Positions 34,109 through 40,298 of a stretch of 40,298 bases of DNA are shown piece by piece (positions within the stretch are counted from its first letter, which is position 1; every line of letters starts with the position of its first letter). Location of the stretch: positions 1 to 40,298 of the forward strand of contig CALYAJ010000014.1 of assembly GCA_944393485.1 (NCBI GenBank). The letters are read 5' to 3'. This stretch comes from an uncultured Clostridia bacterium. GTDB lineage: Bacteria > Bacillota > Clostridia > TANB77 > CAG-508. The position numbers and the translations under genes were made by a program. A model generated the notes under the pieces. The model did not search any database, had not been told where the DNA came from, and saw only the letters and a program-made list of their open reading frames with translations.

Positions 34109-34975
34109 TTATCTTTCTTGTTCATCTACAGTTGTACGAGATTCTTCTAAAACATCTTTTGCAGATTTTTCTAAATTCTTATTTTCTTCATTTTGATAAC
34201 CTTTTAATGCATCTTGTAAATCTAAAACATATTCATTAACTTTTAAGTAATAATCAACAGAGTTTTTATTAGTACTGTTAGAAGAACTAATATCCCTTAA
34301 ATTACTAAAACTTTCATAAACATCCATAAATTTATCGTCCATTTCAACAGAATATTTTTTACTTTGCATGCTAGTAGAATAGGAATTTTCAACAAAATAT
34401 ACATCAAAAGAATTTCCTGAACTTTCTCTAAAACAATCAAATCTAGAAGAATGGATATCATCTGCTTTATCAGGATATTTCTCTGAAAGTTCTGATATCA
34501 AAGCCGATTCCATAAAAGAATTTGTTCTATTAAATAGTTTTGAAAAATCATAAGCATTTTCATTAGCATTTTCAATAATAAAGTCTTGACTTCTATTATT
34601 AGCTGTATTAGCCATTGAAGATATATTGTAAGCTGCAAATCCAGAAATAGCTGAAGAAATAGCAACTGCTAATAATAGATTTTTTTTGGAAGACTTCAAA
34701 GCTTTTTTTAAATTTTTATTAGATCTTTTTAATTCGATATTTTCTTTATGGTAAGAATCTAATGTAGCATTAATTAAAGCTTCTTGTTTACTTACTTCTG
34801 TATGTTCAATCATTGATGTAAAAGATTCTTTAGAAATGCTTCTTTTCGCTCTTTTGGCAAGAGTAGCAACTGCTTCTTTTGCTTCTGATATTCTGGAAAG
34901 TGAAGTAGCTCTTTTGGCTTCCTTGCTAGCATTTCGAGAAATTTCATTAAAAGTAATATTATGCTTATTTGCCAT
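34109..34975 (-). CDS. membrane protein with a basic helical N-terminus, unknown function
   Basis: The 288-residue protein has a Lys/Arg/Ser-rich N-terminal half (R-N-A-S-K-E-A-K-R-A-T-S and L-A-K-R-A-K-R-S), a coiled coil (about 65-95), one hydrophobic segment (about 98-118, L-L-L-A-V-A-I-S-S-A-I-S-G-F-A) and a helical C-terminal domain. The start at 34975 is chosen because GAGAGG lies 9 bases upstream; two earlier in-frame ATGs lack spacing. No known family recognised. Confidence 0.7.
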   Translation of the reverse strand: MANKHNITFNEISRNASKEAKRATSLSRISEAKEAVATLAKRAKRSISKESFTSMIEHTEVSKQEALINATLDSYHKENIELKRSNKNLKKALKSSKKNLLLAVAISSAISGFAAYNISSMANTANNRSQDFIIENANENAYDFSKLFNRTNSFMESALISELSEKYPDKADDIHSSRFDCFRESSGNSFDVYFVENSYSTSMQSKKYSVEMDDKFMDVYESFSNLRDISSSNSTNKNSVDYYLKVNEYVLDLQDALKGYQNEENKNLEKSAKDVLEESRTTVDEQER

Positions 34976-35012
34976 AAAATTCATCCTCTCTTTTGTATTA
35001 TAATTTGTCATC

Positions 35013-35041
35013 ATTTTACTACTACAATATTAATAAGTCAA
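35013..35041 (-). promoter_or_regulatory. promoter of the basic membrane-protein gene
   Basis: On the minus strand TTGACT (35036-35041), 17 bases, TAAAAT (35013-35018). Confidence 0.6.
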
Positions 35042-35073
35042 ATTTATTAATAGAATAAATTTAAAAATAATGT

Positions 35074-35102
35074 TTACAATAAAAATAGCGTATGTTATAA
35101 TT
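35074..35102 (+). promoter_or_regulatory. promoter of the Ig-repeat gene
   Basis: TTTACA (35074-35079), 17 bases, TATAAT (35097-35102), close before the GAGGTG site. Confidence 0.7.
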
Positions 35103-35125
35103 TTTGTGATAAAGAGGTGAAATAA

Positions 35126-36085
35126 TTGAACCAAATATTAGCGGTAGACGATAGACCAAAAGGCCAAAAACAACCTAAAATGCCTAATAGAACACCGGCA
35201 GATATAAAAAAAGTTATAAGAGTTTTTTGTATTTTAACTATACTGTTTGGAATTGTAATAACTGGACAAGGAGTATATGCATTAGTAAATGGGTTTAATG
35301 ATAATAGTAATGCTAATACAGTACAAAATACTCAAAATAATATTATAATAGAAGCAGACAATTCAACAGGTAAAGTCATAATATCAGGGACTGTGGCAAA
35401 TGGTGTATCACAAATAAGATATAAATGGAATGAAGATGAAGAAGAAATAATCACTAAAAATGGTGAAACACAAATAAATGAAGAAATAAATTTACTTGAA
35501 GGTAATAATATATTAACTGTTACAATTGTTGATATGAGAGCTAGAGAAGAAGAATATACAAAAGAATTTAAAGAAGATACAACTATTCCACAAATTGCTT
35601 TGGGAACAAGTGATGATGGAACAAAGATAAAAATAACAGCAAAAGATACTGTAGCACTATCTTATATAACCTATCAATGGGATGATGGGGAAGTTCAAAC
35701 GATTACACCACAGCCAGGTTCAGAAGCTCAAATAGAACAGGAGATAGAAGCTTTAAGTGGAAATCATAAACTAACAGTTACAGCAGTAAATACAAGTAAT
35801 AAAACTGCAACAAAAACACAGGAAGTTCAAGGATCTACAAAACCTCTGGCAGGAGCAAGAGTAGAAGATAAGGCTCATATAGTATTTTATGCAACAGATA
35901 ATGATGGGTTAGCAAACTTGAAATTTACTATAAATGGACAAGAATATATATTACCAGGTGAAGGATCTCCAAAAGAACTAGAATATGTATTTGAAGTGAT
36001 ACCAGGACATTATTCAATGACAGTTACAGCCGAAAATATATATGGATTAGAAGCAGATACACAAGAGTTTGTATATGATTATTAA
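35126..36085 (+). CDS. membrane-anchored protein with three Ig-like repeats
   Basis: The 319-residue protein has a Pro/Lys-rich cytoplasmic start (1-28), one helix (about 30-52) and three tandem beta-sandwich repeats (about 72-147, 148-228, 230-319). Each ends in a matching line: L-L-E-G-N-N-I-L-T-V-T, L-S-G-N-H-K-L-T-V-T and I-P-G-H-Y-S-M-T-V-T. Such repeats serve as surface spacers or binding modules. The TTG start follows GAGGTG by 6 bases. Monocistronic. The ligand is unknown. Confidence 0.78.
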   Translation: MNQILAVDDRPKGQKQPKMPNRTPADIKKVIRVFCILTILFGIVITGQGVYALVNGFNDNSNANTVQNTQNNIIIEADNSTGKVIISGTVANGVSQIRYKWNEDEEEIITKNGETQINEEINLLEGNNILTVTIVDMRAREEEYTKEFKEDTTIPQIALGTSDDGTKIKITAKDTVALSYITYQWDDGEVQTITPQPGSEAQIEQEIEALSGNHKLTVTAVNTSNKTATKTQEVQGSTKPLAGARVEDKAHIVFYATDNDGLANLKFTINGQEYILPGEGSPKELEYVFEVIPGHYSMTVTAENIYGLEADTQEFVYDY

Positions 36086-36089
36086 TAAT

Positions 36090-36115
36090 AAAAGACAGGA
36101 GCAATCCTGTCTTTT
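36090..36115 (+). terminator. terminator after the Ig-repeat gene
   Basis: Perfect 11-bp stem AAAAGACAGGA/TCCTGTCTTTT with loop GCAA. Confidence 0.85.
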
Positions 36116-36133
36116 AAGATAATGGGAGGATTA

Positions 36134-36907
36134 ATGGAAAACGAGATAATAAAAGTAATAACATATTTCTTTTTGTATTCTTTTCTTGGTTGGGCGATGG
36201 AATCATTATATATATCTGTTTTACAAAGAAAAGTTATAAATACAGGATTTTTACATGGACCATTTTGTCCAATATATGGATTTGGAGCGGTTGTATTATA
36301 TGTATTGCTTAGTCCTTTAAAAGGCAATGTACTAGCTATATTTTGCACAGGTTTTTTTGTATTAAGCTTATGGGAATATTTTGTAGGATTTTTGTTAGAA
36401 AAATTATTTAGAACTAAATATTGGGATTATTCCCAAAATAGATTCAATATAAATGGAAGAGTATGCTTATTAAACTCAATCTATTGGGGCCTATTAAGTA
36501 TATTTTTTATAGAAATTTGGAATCCAATAGTTGAAATACAAATTCAAAAAATTCCACAATATTTATTATTATATATTGATACAGTATTAATTATATATAT
36601 AATTGCAGATATGGTTTCATCTTCTGTTAAGATAATTAATTTGCCAAAACGTGTTGATAGAATAAAAAGTTTACATGCTAATGTAAAGGAAAAATTAGAA
36701 GAATTAAAGAAAGCTACAACAGAAAAACAAAAAGTTGCTTTACAAAATGTAATAGATGAATTAAAATTAAAACAAAAGATTAATAAAATGAAGGTTGAAA
36801 GGCAGGTTTCAAAATTAAAGAAAGCTTTCCCTACAATTCAATCTGAATTTATTAAAGATTATTTAAAGATGAGAGTAAAAGAAATAAAGGAAAAAACGAA
36901 GGAGTAA
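36134..36907 (+). CDS. putative membrane transporter subunit, CmpB family (PF06541-like)
   Basis: The 257-residue protein has about five helices in the first 160 residues and a Lys-rich coiled coil (about 175-255). The family signature is present: F-F-L-Y-S-F-L-G-W-A-M-E-S, G-F-L-H-G-P-F-C-P-I-Y-G-F-G, Y-W-D-Y-S and N-G-R-V-C-L. These are annotated as putative ABC permeases, but no ATPase is next to it, so the role is open. The start at 36134 is chosen from GGGAGG upstream. It lies 3 bases from the GGDEF gene, so the two are cotranscribed. Confidence 0.85.
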   Translation: MENEIIKVITYFFLYSFLGWAMESLYISVLQRKVINTGFLHGPFCPIYGFGAVVLYVLLSPLKGNVLAIFCTGFFVLSLWEYFVGFLLEKLFRTKYWDYSQNRFNINGRVCLLNSIYWGLLSIFFIEIWNPIVEIQIQKIPQYLLLYIDTVLIIYIIADMVSSSVKIINLPKRVDRIKSLHANVKEKLEELKKATTEKQKVALQNVIDELKLKQKINKMKVERQVSKLKKAFPTIQSEFIKDYLKMRVKEIKEKTKE

Positions 36908-36910
36908 AAA

Positions 36911-37837
36911 ATGTTACAAGAAATATATATAATAGATGACGATAAATATTCTTTACAAGATTTAAAAGCTTTATTTAAAGATAATAAAGAATATAGATTT
37001 GTAAATGTATCTACTGAAGAAATAGATAAAGCTTTAAGAAATATACCATCATTAATTATAATAAATGAAGATAATATAGATAGAGATGTAGAAGAATTAT
37101 GTTCAGCAATCAGAAAGAATGAAGATAATAGTATTACTCCTATTATAGTAATTTCTTCTAATGGGGATAAAGAACATAGAATAAAAGTTTTAAAAAATGC
37201 AGTAGAATATTATATAAAAAAACCTGTAGATCAAGATTATTTATATTATACAATTAAAAATTTAATGAGATTGATGTATACAAATAGACGTGTAAGTCCA
37301 CTTACAGGGCTTCCTGGAAATGTTCAAATACATGCAGAATTAAAGAAAAGATTATTTAATAACGAGACTTTTGGAGTACTTTATTTGGATTTAGACAATT
37401 TTAAAGCATATAATGATGTATATGGTTTTATAAAAGGTGATGAAATAATAAAATTTACAGCAAGAACAATTGTAAGAAATGTACATGCAATCGAAAACAA
37501 TAATTGTTTTGTAGGGCATATTGGAGGAGATGACTTTGTTGCAATAGTGTCAAAGACTGATTACGATAAAATATGCCAAGATATTATTTCAGAATTTGAT
37601 GCAAATATTTTACAATACTTTACAGAAGAAGATAGAAAAAGAGGATATATAGAAGTTGCAAATAGAAGAGGAATTTTAGAAGATTTTCCATTAACAGCAA
37701 TATCTATCGGTGTTGTAATTGTTGAGCCAAATAAATTTTCTAATATATTAGAGATAGGTGAAGTAGGTGCACAAGTAAAGCATTTATCAAAAACAATTAT
37801 GGGTAGTAGCTATGTTATAGATAGAAGAGAAGAATAA
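36911..37837 (+). CDS. GGDEF protein with a degenerate receiver domain
   Basis: The 308-residue protein has a response-regulator-like domain (about 1-122) and a diguanylate cyclase domain (about 133-305). The receiver keeps the acidic pocket (I-I-D-D-D, 7-11) and the Lys in K-K-P-V (about 105). The usual phospho-acceptor site reads I-I-I-N-E-D-N, so the Asp at the end of strand 3 is Asn or Glu. The cyclase has L-D-L-D-N-F-K-A-Y-N-D and the active loop G-G-D-D-F (205-209), compatible with activity. No R-x-x-D inhibitory site precedes it. It probably makes c-di-GMP, controlled by something other than phosphorylation. Confidence 0.87.
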   Translation: MLQEIYIIDDDKYSLQDLKALFKDNKEYRFVNVSTEEIDKALRNIPSLIIINEDNIDRDVEELCSAIRKNEDNSITPIIVISSNGDKEHRIKVLKNAVEYYIKKPVDQDYLYYTIKNLMRLMYTNRRVSPLTGLPGNVQIHAELKKRLFNNETFGVLYLDLDNFKAYNDVYGFIKGDEIIKFTARTIVRNVHAIENNNCFVGHIGGDDFVAIVSKTDYDKICQDIISEFDANILQYFTEEDRKRGYIEVANRRGILEDFPLTAISIGVVIVEPNKFSNILEIGEVGAQVKHLSKTIMGSSYVIDRREE

Positions 37838-37868
37838 AAAGTACTAATTAAACTTTAAGTTCTAATAC

Positions 37869-37914
37869 AACCTTCGTATGAATACATTTAAACAAAAGTA
37901 TTCATATGGGGGTT
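37869..37914 (+). promoter_or_regulatory. 17-bp hairpin covering the spoIIID ribosome site
   Basis: Arms 37869-37885 and 37898-37914 pair over 17 bp with three G-U pairs, around a 12-base loop. TTCTTT and the spoIIID ATG follow. The GGGGG ribosome site (37908-37912) is in the stem. It may be both the terminator of the GGDEF operon and a block on spoIIID translation. Confidence 0.7.
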
Positions 37915-37920
37915 TTCTTT

Positions 37921-38190
37921 ATGAAAAATGTATCAATAGAAGAACGTGCAGTTGAACTTGCACATTATATTATAAATTCAAAAGACACAGTAAGAGGTGC
38001 AGCATCTAAATTTGGAATAAGTAAGAGTACAGTACATAAAGATTTAAGTGAAAGATTACTAAAGATAAACCCGATATTAGCTAAAGAAGTTAGAAAAATT
38101 TTAGATAAAAATAAAGCAGAAAGGCACATAAGAGGAGGTATGGCGACAAAACTAAAATATAGTCATTTGAGAAATGGAAAGGTAGGATGA
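37921..38190 (+). CDS. spoIIID: stage III sporulation transcriptional regulator SpoIIID
   Basis: The 89-residue mother-cell DNA-binding protein switches the sigma-E programme toward sigma-K. The helix-turn-helix (about 22-45) reads D-T-V-R-G-A-A-S-K-F-G-I-S-K-S-T-V-H-K-D. The basic helix (R-K-I-L-D-K-N-K-A-E-R-H-I-R-G-G) and the end T-K-L-K-Y are typical. Length matches the family. The start at 37921 gives the usual N-terminus; an in-frame ATG at 37906 lies in the hairpin. Confidence 0.97.
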   Translation: MKNVSIEERAVELAHYIINSKDTVRGAASKFGISKSTVHKDLSERLLKINPILAKEVRKILDKNKAERHIRGGMATKLKYSHLRNGKVG

Positions 38191-38261
38191 TAGATATCTT
38201 GAAAATAAAAAAATTAAAATAGTAATATTTTTATAAAAATGTAAGTAAAAATATGTAACAA

Positions 38262-38294
38262 AAAAATTCCCAAGTTTAAAACTTGGGAATTTTT
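38262..38294. terminator. bidirectional terminator
   Basis: 16-bp perfect stem AAAAATTCCCAAGTTT/AAACTTGGGAATTTTT between converging spoIIID and the hydrolase gene, with A and T runs on the two sides. Confidence 0.9.
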
Positions 38295-38295
38295 C

Positions 38296-39720
38296 CTATT
38301 TTAACATATTTTTAAATAATGTTAATAATCTAAATATTGAATTAAAAATTGAGTTTCCTTGTTCTTCTTCTTGTTCATAGTTTGAATCTTTATCAATTGT
38401 GTTACCAGCTTTAATTTCTTCAGCTTTTGCAATAAAGTTTTGAACATGTCCTTCATATACATTATATTTATTTCCCATAATTATAAATGCATGATTTTCA
38501 TCTTCAGCTATAAATCTTTGTACATAAGGTATTTTAGTATTATTCATTGCTGTTTCATAAACTCTATCACTGTTTTCAAAAGGAACTGTTGAATCTGCAG
38601 TACCATGAATTATTAATACTGGAACTTCAGCATTTGCCAAACTATTTAAAGCATTTTGTTTTTCATCAAAGTTTTCAGCAGTCAAACCTACATCTATTGT
38701 ATTTATTAAAAGATTTTCTACTAAGTTATCAGAAGCAAGTGTGTTGCCTAAGTTACCTAAATCTACTTTGTCTAATAAACCTAATACTGTAGATACTAAT
38801 TCTGAATCTCCTAATGATCCAAATAAATCATTTATGATACCTGTCATAGATGTATAACCACAGTCTTCTATTACACCAATGACTTTTTTGTCTTTAATAG
38901 ATACACCATCTACTTCTAATCCAGATAAGAATAAAGTTGTTGCACCACCAAGTGAAACACCATGAACTACGATTTCGTTACAATTATTAGGATATGCATT
39001 ATTTAAGTAAGTTAACCAATCATAAATATCGAGACTTTCTAAGTATCCCATTGTACTTTTTCCTTCACTACTTCCACAGCCTCTTAAATCTGGAGCAATA
39101 ACGTTAAATCCTTGGTCTAAATACATTTGTCCAAGTGTATCGGCTATTGCTTGACCATTCATCATAAATGCATGTACTAAAACTACCCATTTATTTGATG
39201 TAGGATTTCCATTAGCATCTTTGTTTGCATAATAAATGTTGGCACTAAGTTTAACATTATAATCATTGCCTACAAGTTTTCCAGCTGTTGTTGCTTGAGT
39301 ATTAACAACTGCATCAGGTGTTAAAGTTTTTAAATTTGTACCAATATTAGAAAATAGTGATTTAATTAAATTTAGTATTTTTTGTAATAAAGTTGAAGTA
39401 TTGCCAGAATCTTCAGTTAAAACTGTTGTTAAAAGTTTATTAGTAATATTATTAATTCCTGGTTTATTGTTATATTTATCCCTAAGTTCTAATATTTTAT
39501 TTATCATTTGTTTTCTAGCAGTGTTGTAATCTGTTCTAGAATTAATTCCGTTTGTAAAACTATTCATATCATTTAAATATAATCTATATGCAGTATCGTT
39601 ATTAAAAGTTATACTTGAAAATGAAAATGCTGCATAAGTTGATGATGTAGTAAATGATATTAATAGAATTACAATAGCAAAAATTGCTAAAACCTTGCTG
39701 AATAAATAGTTTTTATTCAT
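38296..39720 (-). CDS. secreted alpha/beta hydrolase
   Basis: The 474-residue protein has a signal peptide (1-30, cleavage near S-T-Y-A). A helical leader domain (about 35-130) is followed by an alpha/beta hydrolase fold. The triad is visible: nucleophile in G-V-S-L-G-G (Ser at about 255), Asp in H-G-T-A-D-S (about 371) and His in E-N-H-A (about 407). The oxyanion-side motif is L-V-H-A-F-M-M. It resembles secreted lipase/esterase or dipeptidyl-hydrolase-like proteins (DUF/Hydrolase_4). The C-terminus is acidic and then amphipathic. The substrate is unknown. Confidence 0.85.
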   Translation of the reverse strand: MNKNYLFSKVLAIFAIVILLISFTTSSTYAAFSFSSITFNNDTAYRLYLNDMNSFTNGINSRTDYNTARKQMINKILELRDKYNNKPGINNITNKLLTTVLTEDSGNTSTLLQKILNLIKSLFSNIGTNLKTLTPDAVVNTQATTAGKLVGNDYNVKLSANIYYANKDANGNPTSNKWVVLVHAFMMNGQAIADTLGQMYLDQGFNVIAPDLRGCGSSEGKSTMGYLESLDIYDWLTYLNNAYPNNCNEIVVHGVSLGGATTLFLSGLEVDGVSIKDKKVIGVIEDCGYTSMTGIINDLFGSLGDSELVSTVLGLLDKVDLGNLGNTLASDNLVENLLINTIDVGLTAENFDEKQNALNSLANAEVPVLIIHGTADSTVPFENSDRVYETAMNNTKIPYVQRFIAEDENHAFIIMGNKYNVYEGHVQNFIAKAEEIKAGNTIDKDSNYEQEEEQGNSIFNSIFRLLTLFKNMLK

Positions 39721-39768
39721 TTTTAAATTCCCCCTTCCAATTATGGAAAAGATTCCATAACTATATTA

Positions 39769-39797
39769 ATTATAGCATTTTTATATAAAACAGTCAA
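39769..39797 (-). promoter_or_regulatory. promoter of the hydrolase gene
   Basis: On the minus strand TTGACT (39792-39797), 17 bases, TATAAT (39769-39774). The leader has a perfect 8-bp hairpin TTATGGAA/TTCCATAA (39741-39760). Confidence 0.8.
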
Positions 39798-39869
39798 CGA
39801 AAAGAGTAAACATAAATAAAAAAGTATCTTCAATCTGACAATTAACATAAAATATAATAGGTGATATAA

Positions 39870-40217
39870 ATGAATAGAATAAAAAGAGGTGCAATTGTTA
39901 CTAAAATATCTGATAATAAAAATGTTTTATTTAAAGTAGAGAGAATAATAAAAAGTTCTAAAAATGAAGAAGCATTATTAAAAGGATTATTTGTTAGAAT
40001 AATAGAGAAAATTGCACTGAAAGATTTAAGAGTTGTTGATAGAAAAGAAGTTAATAAATATATAGAAGATACAAATAAGTTATTAGAAAAAAGAATATAT
40101 AAAAGGAAAAATAGGCAGGATTTAAAACAAATAAAAACAGGAAGCATTCTGCATATTGATGGAGACAGTTGTTTAGACAACAAAACACTCCCTACTTGCT
40201 TAAAGCATTTAATTTAA
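39870..40217 (+). CDS. YabG-like protein, short (115 residues)
   Basis: The first 100 residues follow the N-terminus of the sporulation protease YabG: V-L-F-K-V-E-R-I, A-L-L-K-G-L-F-V-R-I, L-K-D-L-R-V-V-D, a basic R-I-Y-K-R-K-N-R-Q, and G-S-I-L-H-I-D-G-D. Full YabG has nearly 300 residues. Here the frame ends at C-L-K-H-L-I, and only 59 bases separate it from the next ATG. The peptidase part is therefore missing. It may be truncated, or a frameshift may hide part of it; a short open run in the next frame (Y-L-L-K-A-F-N) exists but also ends soon. GGTGAT precedes the ATG. Confidence 0.6.
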   Translation: MNRIKRGAIVTKISDNKNVLFKVERIIKSSKNEEALLKGLFVRIIEKIALKDLRVVDRKEVNKYIEDTNKLLEKRIYKRKNRQDLKQIKTGSILHIDGDSCLDNKTLPTCLKHLI

Positions 40218-40276
40218 AGAAAAAATACCTAACTACAAATTAAATTGTTTTTATATGGTTTGTGGGAGGAATATTT

Positions 40277-40298
40277 ATGCTAATAGATTTATTATCAA
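40277..40298 (+). CDS. start of a gene cut by the window edge
   Basis: GGGAGG precedes ATG 40277, and the frame M-L-I-D-L-L-S is open to the end. Too short to identify. Confidence 0.4.

Overview
The window is AT-rich DNA from a low-GC, endospore-forming Clostridia-type Firmicute. The markers are spoIIID, sleB-ypeB, a yabG-like gene, the dnaG-rpoD pair, gdpP, feoAB, a DUF6774-like microprotein and an archaeal-type proS. AGGAGG-like ribosome sites precede nearly every gene, TTG starts are common, and several promoters are near-consensus sigma-A (TTGACW-17-TATAAT). The species cannot be named from this alone. No CRISPR array or rRNA was seen.

Region 1 (1-8396). A membrane-anchored surface protein is followed by feoAB on the minus strand. 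feoB is cut in two. A 4.83-kb element (about 1980-6820) carries a large serine recombinase, a small partner gene, an orphan 172-residue gene of different base composition, and a divergent pair: a NodB-type polysaccharide deacetylase and a processive GT2 synthase. The element lies between 14-bp direct repeats inside feoB. Excision would restore a FeoB of about 689 residues. The rejoined element ends would form a 30-bp perfect palindrome around a central CA, as expected for a serine-recombinase attP. This is the most striking feature of the window.

Region 2 (8428-19562). It holds dut, a CarD-family regulator broken by one extra base, dnaG-rpoD, a small basic protein, an elongator tRNA-Met, a membrane protein, a DUF6774-like microprotein with a hairpin over its ribosome site, a DHH/DHHA2-like phosphoesterase, and dnaE (PolC-independent, PHP-containing DNA polymerase III alpha).

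Region 3 (19571-31398). A glycolipid glycosyltransferase gene and an MgtA-type P-type ATPase gene form a minus-strand operon. Divergent from them are the germination pair sleB-ypeB (candidate sigma-G promoter), then the c-di-AMP phosphodiesterase gdpP, an ECF sigma factor with its DUF4179-type anti-sigma factor, a cluster of DnaA boxes, and two small or membrane proteins.

Region 4 (31398-40298). It holds strong hairpins, tRNA-Arg(UCU), scpB-proS, two membrane-anchored proteins of unknown role (one with three Ig-like repeats), a CmpB-type membrane protein next to a GGDEF protein with a degenerate receiver domain, spoIIID with a hairpin covering its ribosome site, a secreted alpha/beta hydrolase, and a short YabG-like gene at the edge.

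Five copies of a 29-33-bp palindrome (core GGACCGTCC) lie in intergenic DNA. One of them supplies the stop codon of feoB.
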